Source: Bacillota bacterium
GTDB lineage: Bacteria > Bacillota > Clostridia > Clostridiales > Clostridiaceae
Reading direction: 5' to 3'
Assembly (NCBI GenBank): GCA_023399035.1
Contig: JAEWQX010000234.1
Span: 1 to 34,595, forward strand
DNA length: 34,595 nt
Part shown: piece after piece, positions 1-8,317 of the stretch
How positions within the stretch are numbered: position 1 is the stretch's first letter
Layout of the letters: each line of letters begins with the position of its first letter
Position numbers and translations under genes: made by a program
The notes under the pieces: generated by a model
What the model was told of the DNA's origin: nothing
Database searches by the model: none
What the model saw: only the letters and a program-made list of their open reading frames with translations

Positions 1-41
1 ATAGCTGAGTTAATTTAAGCTAGCGGAGGGAGGGATATTAA

Positions 42-218
42 ATGTCAGAAATCAAAGTTGGAGAAAACGAAACACTTGAAAGTGCGTTAAGAAGATTTAA
101 AAGAAAATGTGCTAGAGCTGGTGTTATCTCAGAAGTAAGAAAGAGAGAACATTATGAAAAGCCAAGCGTAAAGAGAAAGAAAAAATCAGAAGCTGCAAGA
201 AAGAGAAAGTTCAAATAG
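42..218 (+). CDS. rpsU: 30S ribosomal protein S21
   Basis: This is the small basic protein of the 30S subunit platform, which acts in translation initiation. The frame encodes 58 residues, the usual S21 length, beginning MSEIKVGENETLESALRRFK and ending in the Lys/Arg-rich tail typical of the family (KRKKKSEAARKRKFK). A purine-rich ribosome binding site (GGAGGGAGGG, 25-34) precedes the ATG at normal spacing. It lies 32 bases upstream of yqeY, and both probably share one transcript ended by the hairpin at 702-738. The promoter lies before the window. In enterobacteria rpsU heads the rpsU-dnaG-rpoD operon; here dnaG-rpoD is 15 kb away, as is usual in Firmicutes. Confidence 0.97.
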   Translation: MSEIKVGENETLESALRRFKRKCARAGVISEVRKREHYEKPSVKRKKKSEAARKRKFK

Positions 219-250
219 GCCTATGATTTCCTTTGAAAGAGGGTACAATT

Positions 251-703
251 ATGTCAATAATTAAAGATAGATTACAAGAAGATTGGAAAGCTGCTTTAAA
301 GACAAAAGACAAATTTACAGCTAACGTAATTAGCACTGCTAAATCTGCTATATTATTAGTTGAAAAAACGGATAATAGAAAGATTGAAGATGATGAAGTC
401 ATCAGCATATTAGCTAAAGAAGTTAAGCAAAGACGTGAATCTCTAGTTGAGTTTGAAAAAGGAAACAGACAAGATTTAGTTGATCAGTGTAAAGCTGAAA
501 TAGAGATTTTGTTGAAATACCTTCCTCAACAGTTAGATGAAGAAGAGATAAGAAAAATAGTAATAGAATCAGCTGAAGTAGTGGGTGCAAATAGCATTAA
601 AGATATGGGAAAAGTTATGTCAGCTGTTAGACCTAAAGTTACAGGCAGAGCTGATGGTAAACTTGTAAGTCAGATTGTTAAAGACTATTTAAATAATAAA
701 TAA
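251..703 (+). CDS. yqeY: GatB/YqeY domain protein
   Basis: This 150-residue protein belongs to the YqeY family, which resembles the C-terminal tRNA-binding tail domain of the GatB amidotransferase subunit. Its own function is not established. The protein is highly charged and helical (MSIIKDRLQEDWKAALKTKD at the N-terminus) with the family signature GKVMSAVRPKVTGRADGKLV near the C-terminus (about residues 122-141). I chose the ATG at 251, which has GAAAGAGGG about 8 bases upstream; an in-frame TTG at 233 would put the binding site inside the gene. It follows rpsU closely, as in Bacillus and other Firmicutes, and a strong terminator begins at its stop codon, closing a two-gene unit. Confidence 0.95.
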   Translation: MSIIKDRLQEDWKAALKTKDKFTANVISTAKSAILLVEKTDNRKIEDDEVISILAKEVKQRRESLVEFEKGNRQDLVDQCKAEIEILLKYLPQQLDEEEIRKIVIESAEVVGANSIKDMGKVMSAVRPKVTGRADGKLVSQIVKDYLNNK

Positions 704-745
704 TAAAAGAACTCAAGATTTTCTTGAGTTCTTTTATTATTTATT
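702..745 (+). terminator. Intrinsic terminator after rpsU-yqeY
   Basis: A perfect 17-bp inverted repeat (702-718 with 722-738, loop TTT) is followed by a T-rich stretch. It overlaps the last bases of the yqeY stop codon. The long A/T-flanked stem could also work on the other strand, but no minus-strand gene approaches it. Confidence 0.9.
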
Positions 746-956
746 TTAGATATTTTATAATTATTAATAATTGATTTTCTACTAGAAAGTTCTATGTAAT
801 AGTTTATTAATTTAGAGTGCTATATATTTCTGGGAATATAAAATAAGTCTATTATTTAAAATAGTTTTGTTATTTTTAAGTTTATATTATTAGAAATCTC
901 TGCAAGAGATTTCATCAGCAACTTTCAATTATCATCTATCAACTGATAAGTTTTGT
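746..956. other. Gene-free AT-rich spacer
   Basis: I see no coding frame here. The only structure is a small 8-bp hairpin (GAAATCTC 893-900 with GAGATTTC 906-913, loop TGCAA) without a T-run. The right end leads into the sigma-E-like promoter of yqfC. Confidence 0.5.
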
Positions 957-985
957 GCATTAATTAGTGAATCCTATCATAAATT
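957..985 (+). promoter_or_regulatory. Candidate sigma-E promoter of yqfCD
   Basis: A -35-like GCATTAA (957-963) is separated by 14 bases from a -10-like CATAAATT (978-985). Sigma-E promoters have roughly [GT][AC]ATATT, 14-15 bases, then CATACAAT. The yqfCD genes are sigma-E dependent in B. subtilis, which makes the match worth recording. The -35 fit is only moderate. Confidence 0.4.
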
Positions 986-1015
986 ACAATGAGTAAGTTT
1001 AAATAGGAGGACAGA

Positions 1016-1303
1016 ATGGAAGAGAAATTTCAAAAAGGAAAAGAAAAGTTATTGAATAAATTAGAATTTCCAAGTGACATTTCAATGGACCTTCCTAAGA
1101 TAATAATAATCGGAAACAGAGAGATAACTATTGAAAATCACAGAGGAATAATAGCATTTGAAAGTTCTATGGTTAAAATAAATTCCAGAATAGGTGCAAT
1201 AACTATACATGGAAGAAACTTCGAAATATTATTTATAGGTGATACAAGCATGACTATAAGCGGCAAATTTGAAGGAGTATCATATGAGGAGAGGAATATA
1301 TGA
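1016..1303 (+). CDS. yqfC: Sporulation protein YqfC
   Basis: This 95-residue protein belongs to the YqfC family, small mother-cell proteins encoded next to YqfD in endospore formers. The biochemical role is unknown. The sequence is a compact beta-rich domain (LPKIIIIGNREITIENHRGI at about residues 26-45, ending near GKFEGVSYEERNI) with no signal peptide or membrane segment. The ATG has a good binding site (ATAGGAGGACAG). The stop overlaps the start of yqfD (ATGA at 1300-1303), so the two are translationally coupled. A sigma-E-like promoter lies just upstream. Confidence 0.9.
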   Translation: MEEKFQKGKEKLLNKLEFPSDISMDLPKIIIIGNREITIENHRGIIAFESSMVKINSRIGAITIHGRNFEILFIGDTSMTISGKFEGVSYEERNI

Positions 1304-2430
1304 TATTTGACAGATTTATTTCGGGAAAGTTAACCATAGAAGTAAAGGCTTTAAAAGTAGAAAAAATATTAAATGCTATCTGGAATAAAAATATTCCAGT
1401 TAACAATGTTATCAAACTTGATTTAACAACTATTATGTTTGAAGTTGATTATTCAGATTATGGTGAAGTGCTATCTATAATAAAAAGATATAAAGGCAAG
1501 GTTAGAATAACTAACAGAAACGGATGGATATTCACATTAATAAGACTGAGAAAAAAGATATCCTTGGTCTTGGGTGTATTTTTGTTCTTTGGAATAATAT
1601 ATGGATTATCAAATTATATATGGTCTATAGATATAGAAACAAAAGAAAATCTTACCCCATTTGAGGTGAGGAGAGAACTTTATTCCATAGGAATAAAGCC
1701 AGGATTGAAAAAATCATCTATAAATGTTTATGAAATAGAAAGAAAAATGCAGACTATTAATGATCAGATAATGTGGATAAGGACAAGAATTGAAGGTTCG
1801 ACTTTACATTTGGTAATAGAAGAAAAAGTAAATCCGCCATCTACTGAGAAAAAAGAATCAGATTCAGTCGTTGCAAAGTGTGATGGTGAAATAGAGAGAG
1901 TATACACATATTCAGGAAATCCTGCTGTAGTACCAGGAGACATAGTAAAAGAAGGGGATATTTTAATATATCCAGTTCAGGGACGAGAAGGGTTTGAAGT
2001 AGAAACAAAACCAAAGGGTAAAGTACTTGCAAATACTTTTTATGAAAAATATATGGAAATTCAGGTCAGCGGTGATAAACTTCAGAGAACTGGCAATAAA
2101 CGGAGTGATATATACTTAAGTTTCTGGGGAAAAAAAATTTACTTAAAAAAAGCTATAAACAAATTTGCTTATTATGATAAAATAGAAGAAAACAATGGAT
2201 TTTTTAACAGTATCATATACTTTGAAAAAAAAGCAACTCCAGTTAATGAAGATAAAGATAAAATAATAGATGAATCTTCTTTAAAGCTTGAAGATTCCTT
2301 GAAGAAAAGTCTCAGTAATGATGCTGAAATAGTAAAAAAGGATATAACAACAGAAGATATTGGTGATGGAAAATTATTAGTGAAGGTTATATTTACTGTA
2401 GAACAGGACATAGCTAAAAATATATCATGA
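1300..2430 (+). CDS. yqfD: Sporulation protein YqfD
   Basis: This 376-residue membrane protein matches the YqfD family, which is needed for efficient sporulation in Bacillus; the molecular role is unclear. An N-terminal cytoplasmic part of about 85 residues is followed by a single membrane segment at about 87-108 (KISLVLGVFLFFGIIYGLSN). A large outer domain follows, containing the conserved stretch around WIRTRIEGSTLHLVIEEKV (about 158-176). The C-terminal region is Lys/Glu-rich. The start codon overlaps the yqfC stop, so expression is coupled. In B. subtilis the next gene is phoH; here the yqfF homologue follows only 30 bases later. Confidence 0.92.
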   Translation: MIFDRFISGKLTIEVKALKVEKILNAIWNKNIPVNNVIKLDLTTIMFEVDYSDYGEVLSIIKRYKGKVRITNRNGWIFTLIRLRKKISLVLGVFLFFGIIYGLSNYIWSIDIETKENLTPFEVRRELYSIGIKPGLKKSSINVYEIERKMQTINDQIMWIRTRIEGSTLHLVIEEKVNPPSTEKKESDSVVAKCDGEIERVYTYSGNPAVVPGDIVKEGDILIYPVQGREGFEVETKPKGKVLANTFYEKYMEIQVSGDKLQRTGNKRSDIYLSFWGKKIYLKKAINKFAYYDKIEENNGFFNSIIYFEKKATPVNEDKDKIIDESSLKLEDSLKKSLSNDAEIVKKDITTEDIGDGKLLVKVIFTVEQDIAKNIS

Positions 2431-2460
2431 TTTTTTATTGAAGATGAAAAGGTGATTAAC

Positions 2461-4575
2461 ATGAAAGTTAAAGATGACGTTAATATTAGAAAGAAAAATA
2501 GTGTGAGAAGAGTTTTATTATTTATAATAGTTTTTGCATTATCATACTTATTGCTTATAACAGCTATAAAGCCTCAACAGTATAGTCTTAAGGTCGGTGA
2601 GATACCTAGAGCGGATATAAAAGCACCTCGAGACACTATTGATGAAAAAGCCACAAAAGAAGCAGAAGCAAAGGCATTGGAAAAAGTCGATAAGCAATAT
2701 ACACAGAAAACTGAAGTTAAGAAACAGGCAGAAGATAATGTTATACAAATTTTTGAAAAATTAAATGCATTAATTAATACTGCAGATAATCAGGGTGCTG
2801 CTGTTCCAAGTGTTGATAGTGAAATTGCAGAGTTGAAAAAAGTTGAAGGTATAAATCTTAGTGATGATGAGTATAAAGAACTTTTAAATATACCAAAAGA
2901 AGATTTGAGTTCTTTACAAAAAAATATTCTTAATATATTAGATAAAACATATGAAAAAAATATTGATGAAAATGATGAAGGCGGTTTAAATGTAGCTAGG
3001 GATAATGCTGCCTTGATGATTGATAATCTGAATCTAGGAGATAAGCTTACAGATGCAGTGAAGGATATGGTTAAGAGTCAGATAAATCCAAACTGTTTTT
3101 ATGATGAGGAAAAGACACAGGAATTAATAGAAGAAACTCGTAAATCAGTTGCAAAAGTCATGATTAAGCAGAATCAGATTATAGTAAAGGAAGGAGTTCC
3201 TGTAACTCAGGATGAACTTGATATCTTATCTAGTCTTGGAATGCTTGATGATGGAAAAAATACATCTACTTATCTCTATGTATATCTTGTACTTGCAGTA
3301 TTTTTAGGAATGATCATGTTCCTTGAATATAATTATATAGATAGAAACTATAGTGATATATTTAAAAACACAAAGAAGATTACTTTAATAAGCGTTATCA
3401 ATTTAATGACTCTTGTTTTTGCAAGAACAATAGGGCTTATATCGCCGTTTTTAATACCATTTGCATGTGCTCCAATGCTTATTACACTTCTTATAAATTA
3501 TAAGATATCAATAGTGGTGAGCATATTAAATGTTATTGTAGTAAGCATAGCATCAAGCTTTGATGCTCAGGTTATGATGGTAGGAATTATAAGTTCTATC
3601 TTGGGTTCTACACTGCTCAGAAAAATGCAGCAGAGAAATGATCTGATTTATTCAACATTATATATTTCTGTTGTGGGAGCAATAATTAATGTGTCTACAG
3701 GAATATTGATATCCAGCAATCTGAGTGAGGTTCTTACTAAAAGTGCAATAACCTTTATGGGAGGAGTTTTAGGAGGAATATTTGCTTTAGGAATACTTCC
3801 GTTTTTGGAAGGTACATTTAATGAGGTTACAACATTGAAGCTTCTTGAGTTATCTAATCCAAACCATCCGCTTTTAAAGAAGCTTTTAATGGAGGCTCCA
3901 GGAACATACCACCACAGTATGCTTGTTGCTAATCTTGCAGAAATGGCATCGGAAGAAGTTGGTGCAAATTCTGTAATAGTAAGGATTGGTTCTTATTATC
4001 ATGATATTGGTAAGACGGAAAGACCTTATTTCTTTGGAGAAAATCAAATGGGAGGGGATAATCCACATACTCATATGACACCTAACCTTAGCGCCAAGAT
4101 AATAATTTCCCATGTTAAAGATGGTCTTGAACTTGCAAGAAAATACAATCTTCCAAAGGTTGTTCAGGATATTATAGCAGAGCATCATGGAACTACTCTT
4201 GTTAAATATTTCTATTATACTATGAAAAATAATAGTGAAAATCCAGATGAAATTAAAGAAGAGGATTATAGATATCCAGGTCCAATTCCTAGCTCTAAGG
4301 AAGCAGGGATAATTATGCTTGCTGATAGTGTAGAAGCAGCAGTAAGATCAATAAAAGAGCCTAATGAAGATAAAATCAAAGAAATGATAAATAATATTAT
4401 TAATGATAAATTATCATGCGGTCAGCTTAATGACTGTAACCTCACAATTAAAGATGTAGAAAAGATAAAGAAATGCTTTTTAACAGCCTTAAATGGAATA
4501 TATCATCACAGAATAGAATATCCTAAGGAAAAAGTTAAGAGCTTAAATGACGATAATAATAAGGATAAGGAGTAA
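2461..4575 (+). CDS. yqfF: 7TM-HD phosphodiesterase (YqfF/PgpH family)
   Basis: The 704-residue membrane protein has the PgpH architecture. PgpH of Listeria hydrolyses the second messenger c-di-AMP. There is an N-terminal membrane segment (about 18-35), a large extracellular domain (about 38-265), a bundle of seven membrane helices (about 270-465) and a cytoplasmic HD domain. Metal-binding residues are visible: His484/His485 in TYHHSM, His514-Asp515 in YYHDIGK and His575/His576 in AEHHG. I chose the ATG at 2461, preceded by AAAAGGTGA; a GTG at 2452 lies within that site. It is followed 7 bases later by ybeY. A role in c-di-AMP turnover, and so in osmotic and wall homeostasis, is inferred from the family. 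Confidence 0.93.
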   Translation: MKVKDDVNIRKKNSVRRVLLFIIVFALSYLLLITAIKPQQYSLKVGEIPRADIKAPRDTIDEKATKEAEAKALEKVDKQYTQKTEVKKQAEDNVIQIFEKLNALINTADNQGAAVPSVDSEIAELKKVEGINLSDDEYKELLNIPKEDLSSLQKNILNILDKTYEKNIDENDEGGLNVARDNAALMIDNLNLGDKLTDAVKDMVKSQINPNCFYDEEKTQELIEETRKSVAKVMIKQNQIIVKEGVPVTQDELDILSSLGMLDDGKNTSTYLYVYLVLAVFLGMIMFLEYNYIDRNYSDIFKNTKKITLISVINLMTLVFARTIGLISPFLIPFACAPMLITLLINYKISIVVSILNVIVVSIASSFDAQVMMVGIISSILGSTLLRKMQQRNDLIYSTLYISVVGAIINVSTGILISSNLSEVLTKSAITFMGGVLGGIFALGILPFLEGTFNEVTTLKLLELSNPNHPLLKKLLMEAPGTYHHSMLVANLAEMASEEVGANSVIVRIGSYYHDIGKTERPYFFGENQMGGDNPHTHMTPNLSAKIIISHVKDGLELARKYNLPKVVQDIIAEHHGTTLVKYFYYTMKNNSENPDEIKEEDYRYPGPIPSSKEAGIIMLADSVEAAVRSIKEPNEDKIKEMINNIINDKLSCGQLNDCNLTIKDVEKIKKCFLTALNGIYHHRIEYPKEKVKSLNDDNNKDKE

Positions 4576-4582
4576 GAATCAA

Positions 4583-5089
4583 ATGATATATGTAGATAAT
4601 AGACAGGGAAAGATAGAAGTAAGCAGCAAGCTTGAAGAAGAACTTAAAAATGTAATAGAATTTGCTCTTAAAGAAGAAGAAGTGGAAATTCCATGTGAAG
4701 TGTCATTATTATTTGTAGATAATGATGAAATAAGAGAAATTAATAATGAAACAAGAAATATTGATAGAGAGACAGATGTACTGTCATTTCCAATGTTAGA
4801 TTATGAGGATAAGAAAGTATTTAAAGAAATATATAAAGGATATGAATTTTCGCAAAGTGATTTTGATGGAGATGAACTTGTGCTTGGAGATATAGTTCTT
4901 TCCTTAGAAAAAGCATTGGAACAAAGCAGAGAATTTAATCATTCATTTGAAAGAGAAGCTTCTTATTTAGTCGTACATTCAGTGCTTCATCTTTTAGGAT
5001 ATGATCATATGGTAGATGAAGATAAAGTGATTATGAGAAAAAGAGAAGAAGAAATTTTAAATAAACTCAACATAACAAGAGAAATATAG
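4583..5089 (+). CDS. ybeY: Endoribonuclease YbeY (rRNA maturation factor)
   Basis: YbeY is a single-strand-specific, zinc-dependent endoribonuclease used in 16S rRNA 3' processing and ribosome quality control. The 168-residue frame carries the zinc signature HxxxHxxxxxH as His132, His136 and His142 in VVHSVLHLLGYDHMVDEDK. The Gly usually found after the first His is Ser here. The central motif (NIDRETDVLSFP) is also typical. I chose the ATG at 4583, which has AAGGATAAGGAG upstream; an earlier in-frame ATG at 4547 lies inside yqfF. It sits 7 bases after yqfF, as in other Firmicutes, and is probably cotranscribed with it. Confidence 0.95.
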   Translation: MIYVDNRQGKIEVSSKLEEELKNVIEFALKEEEVEIPCEVSLLFVDNDEIREINNETRNIDRETDVLSFPMLDYEDKKVFKEIYKGYEFSQSDFDGDELVLGDIVLSLEKALEQSREFNHSFEREASYLVVHSVLHLLGYDHMVDEDKVIMRKREEEILNKLNITREI

Positions 5090-5168
5090 AAAAGAGAGCT
5101 GGTAGTTAATGCAGAAATAATTTTAACTATCAGCTTTAAATTATTTATTGAATAATGGTGGTGGTCAT

Positions 5169-5870
5169 ATGAAAATGAAAAAAGTTCTGGATAGTTTCAA
5201 TAATGCAATAAATGGAATAATAGATACAGTCAGGACAGAACGAAATATGAAAATACATCTAATTGTCTCGCTGTTTATACTCGCAGCATGCTTTTTCTTT
5301 GATGTAACAAAATATGAATTTCTTATTCTTGCTGTCACTATATCTATGGTTATTAGTGCTGAAATTGTTAATACAGCAATTGAAGCAGCTATAGATATGA
5401 CTACTAACTATTATCATCCATTGGCAAAGGTAGCTAAAAATGCAGCTGCTGGTGCAGTGCTTGTAACTGCCATAAATGCAGTAGTCGTTGGATATATAAT
5501 ATTCTGGGATAAGTTATCTAATCTTTCTTATACTTTGGTAAACAGGGTAAAAGCATCGGAGCCATATACTATATTTATTGTTCTTGTAATTGTATGTATA
5601 GCAACAATAATAGTTAAGGCTATTTTTGGTGAGGGAACTCCATTAAAGGGAGGCATGCCCAGCGGACATAGTGCTCTTGCTTTTTCAATAGCAACTGCAA
5701 TATCACTTATTACTGCAGAACCAATAAGTATTCTTTTGAGTTTTATTCTTGCTTTAATCACAGCCCAGAGTAGGGTTGATTCTGAAGTGCATACTGTTTT
5801 GGAAGTGATTGTTGGAGCAATTTTTGGAATGCTTCTCACTGTTTTTATATTCACTGTATTCAGGCTATAA
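5169..5870 (+). CDS. DgkA-type lipid kinase fused to PAP2 phosphatase
   Basis: The 233-residue membrane protein joins two enzymes. Residues 1-118 match DgkA, which in Gram-positives phosphorylates undecaprenol, with the active-site helix E65-I-V-N-T-A-I-E72 and Asp76. Residues from about 130 match the PAP2 family: PSGHS (164-168, His167) and SR-x5-H (Ser201-Arg202, His208). Two PAP2 positions differ from consensus: the K-x6-RP motif reads K150-x6-T157-P158, and the Asp four residues after the second His is Glu212. Both halves would act on the undecaprenyl-phosphate pool of cell wall synthesis; that is inference. I chose the ATG at 5169, downstream of GGTGGTGG; an in-frame TTG at 5148 is possible. 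It occupies the dgkA position of B. subtilis. Confidence 0.88.
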   Translation: MKMKKVLDSFNNAINGIIDTVRTERNMKIHLIVSLFILAACFFFDVTKYEFLILAVTISMVISAEIVNTAIEAAIDMTTNYYHPLAKVAKNAAAGAVLVTAINAVVVGYIIFWDKLSNLSYTLVNRVKASEPYTIFIVLVIVCIATIIVKAIFGEGTPLKGGMPSGHSALAFSIATAISLITAEPISILLSFILALITAQSRVDSEVHTVLEVIVGAIFGMLLTVFIFTVFRL

Positions 5871-6667
5871 GCTTTATTATGCTGAAGGATATATTATCAA
5901 GATAAAAGTTCAAAAATCAACATTTCAAAAATAAATATGGGTTTTAAATTGAAGTTCATAGTGATCAGATGATGAATTGATAGAAGTGGAAAGAATAATT
6001 TTTTATTTATGGCTTTTCACTTTTAGATATTAATTTGAGTTGGTATTTATATACAGATAATAAGAAGAACTTATTAAGTTAATATTGACTTTAGAAATAA
6101 GTGAATATAAAATAACAGTCTAAACATGTTGTAGCTGAAAATTAATATATAATAGTTGACAGGTGATGTTGAAATTTATTATATTTATATGATTATTTTT
6201 ATTGAATATATATCTTAAATCATGTTTAAAATGGAAAGTCATAAAATAGTGTGTATTAAAATTTGATACTGGAATAAGTATTTTATAAAAATAAAACTAT
6301 ATCAATAAATATGATTCATAATCATGAAGTTGTATACACTAAAAATATTTATTTAGTTTAAATATAATTGGTCATAGTAAAAAGGCAGTTATAAACAATT
6401 GTCTATTGAAAATAAATAGAGTATACTATTAAATATAGCAGATGAAAATTAAAAAGAATAAAAGTGCTTTATGGAGTAAAATATTAAAAGTTCTTGTTTT
6501 TTCTGATAGTATTAACACGGAATTTAGATGCTGTATAAATTATAGTATAAAAATAGTACTGAATATATTGTAATTTGGATATAATTTAGGATATAAATGA
6601 GTAATTTATAAACTTATAAGACAAAACTTTAAACAAGAGCCTGGAAGTTCAGGCGCGAGGAGGAAGA
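5871..6667. other. Long gene-free region between the kinase-phosphatase and era
   Basis: Nearly 800 very AT-rich bases carry no convincing frame on either strand. In B. subtilis cdd occupies this position; I see no trace of its CAE or PCxxC motifs. Structures present are a 10-bp hairpin with one wobble (5984-5993 with 6013-6022), perhaps a weak terminator, and two promoter-like pairs: TTGACT-N15-TATAAA (6085-6111) and TTGACA-N18-TATATT (6156-6185). A third pair nearer era is listed separately. The promoters may make a long leader or a small RNA. Confidence 0.5.
6568..6597 (+). promoter_or_regulatory. Candidate era promoter
   Basis: TTGTAA (6568-6573), 18 bases and TATAAA (6592-6597) lie 70 bases before the era start. 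A short hairpin (GCCTG 6639-6643 with CAGGC 6650-6654) then precedes the GAGGAGGA ribosome binding site. In sequence this AT-rich, promoter-like pairs also occur by chance. Confidence 0.35.
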
Positions 6668-7558
6668 ATGTTTAAATCAGGATTTGTAACAATCGTTGGA
6701 AGACCTAATGTTGGAAAATCAACTTTATTAAATTATATTATGGGAGAAAAATTATCTATAGTTTCTAATAAACCACAAACAACTAGAAACAATATACAGA
6801 CAATATTAACTGGTGATGATTTTCAGATGGTGTTTGTAGACACTCCAGGAATACATAAACCTAAGCATAAATTAGGAGAGTTTATGGTAAACTCTGCAAA
6901 GGAATCAACAAAGGATGTTGATTTAGTTTTATTCCTAACTAATCCATGTGATGAAATAGGAAGAGGAGATAAATTTATATTAGAAACACTAAAGGGTAAA
7001 AAATGTCCAGTTTATTTTGTATTGAATAAAGTTGATGAAAATACTCAGGACAGAGTAGCAAAAACTTTAGAGATGTTTTCAAAAGAATTCGAATTTGATG
7101 AAATAATACCTATTTCAGCAATAAAGGGTAAAAATGTAGATACACTGCTTGAACTAATGAAGAAAGCAATGCCTGAAGGACCTAAATATTATCCAGATGA
7201 TATGATAACAGATGTTCAGGAAAAGTTTGTTGTTTCTGAAATAGTAAGAGAAAAAGCATTAAGAACATTAAGAGATGAAGTACCACACGGTATTGCAGTA
7301 GATATACTTCAGATGAAGCAGAATGAAAAGGGAACTTACCATATAGAAGTTGATTTAATATGTGAAAAGGATTCTCATAAAGGGATAATCATAGGAAAGA
7401 ATGGTCAGACACTTAAGAGAATAGGAGAAACTTCAAGATATGAAATAGAAAAATTCTTAAGAGCAAAAGTTAATATAAAAATATGGGTTAAAGTTAGGAA
7501 AGAATGGAGAGATAATCAGAACTTATTAAAGGAACTAGGATATAAGAAAAGCAAATAG
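6668..7558 (+). CDS. era: GTPase Era
   Basis: Era is an essential GTPase that binds the 3' end of 16S rRNA and acts in 30S subunit assembly. The 296-residue protein shows the P-loop G11RPNVGKST, the switch sequence DTPGIHKPKHKLGE, the guanine-specificity motif N120KVD and SAIKG, followed by the C-terminal KH RNA-binding domain with GIIIGKNGQTLKRIG (about residues 240-254). The length is normal. The ATG has a strong binding site (GCGAGGAGGA). recO begins 3 bases after its stop, so the two are translationally linked. YbeY, encoded upstream, works in the same rRNA maturation step. Confidence 0.97.
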   Translation: MFKSGFVTIVGRPNVGKSTLLNYIMGEKLSIVSNKPQTTRNNIQTILTGDDFQMVFVDTPGIHKPKHKLGEFMVNSAKESTKDVDLVLFLTNPCDEIGRGDKFILETLKGKKCPVYFVLNKVDENTQDRVAKTLEMFSKEFEFDEIIPISAIKGKNVDTLLELMKKAMPEGPKYYPDDMITDVQEKFVVSEIVREKALRTLRDEVPHGIAVDILQMKQNEKGTYHIEVDLICEKDSHKGIIIGKNGQTLKRIGETSRYEIEKFLRAKVNIKIWVKVRKEWRDNQNLLKELGYKKSK

Positions 7559-7561
7559 GAG

Positions 7562-8311
7562 ATGATTAATCTGTCAGTTTTTGAGACTAAGGCCGTTATA
7601 ATAAAGACTCAGGATTATAGAGAAAATGATAAGCTGGTTTGGTTTTATGCTGAAGGACTTGGAAAAATAACAGCAATAGTAAGAGGGGCCAAAAAGAGCA
7701 AGAGTAAGTTTTTATCACTTACTCTTCCCCTTTGCTACGGTGAATACATGGTATATAAAGGTAAAAACTTGTATACACTTCAGGAAGGAAAGATAATAAA
7801 CTCATTTCAAGGTCTTTTGAATAATTTAGACAAACTTACGTATTCATCTTATCTATGTGAGCTTATTGATATTGCCTGTGAAGAAAATGAAGTGAATGAG
7901 AGTCTTTTTAGGGATCTAGTGACAACACTGTATTTGTTAAATACTGATGCACTTGATTATGAGCTTTTAATAAGGGCTTTTGAATTAAAGTTGTTGAAAG
8001 CTACAGGATATAGTTTAACATTAGACAGCTGCAGTATATGCAGAAAGAAAATAGGAGTATCCAATTATATTAGTTTATCTTCTTTTGGGGGCGTATGCGA
8101 TGAATGCCCAAAAGAACATGGAGTATATATATCTAAAGGTGCATATAATGCTTTAAGATATTTAATGGCAACAAATGTAGATAAGCTGTATAGATTGAAT
8201 TTAAATAGTGAAATAAAAAATGAAATAGAAAAGGTAACTACTTTTTTTATAGCTAATAATTACACTAAGAAGCCTAAAAGTTTAGAAATGTTAAAATTTA
8301 TTAAGGAGTGA
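7562..8311 (+). CDS. recO: DNA repair protein RecO
   Basis: RecO promotes RecA loading in the RecFOR recombination pathway by displacing SSB and annealing strands. The 249-residue frame has the N-terminal OB fold (FETKAVIIKTQDYRENDKLV) and, in the C-terminal half, a four-cysteine zinc site: CSIC near residue 159 and CDEC near residue 180. The start is uncertain. The ATG at 7562 directly abuts its Shine-Dalgarno AGGAG (7557-7561), leaving no spacing, while a CTG nine bases downstream (7571) would be spaced correctly and give a protein starting MSVFETKAV, a familiar RecO N-terminus. I report the ATG as the conventional choice. The gene follows era by 3 bases and ends just before the DUF4342 gene. 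Confidence 0.93.
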   Translation: MINLSVFETKAVIIKTQDYRENDKLVWFYAEGLGKITAIVRGAKKSKSKFLSLTLPLCYGEYMVYKGKNLYTLQEGKIINSFQGLLNNLDKLTYSSYLCELIDIACEENEVNESLFRDLVTTLYLLNTDALDYELLIRAFELKLLKATGYSLTLDSCSICRKKIGVSNYISLSSFGGVCDECPKEHGVYISKGAYNALRYLMATNVDKLYRLNLNSEIKNEIEKVTTFFIANNYTKKPKSLEMLKFIKE

Positions 8312-8317
8312 TTGTTT

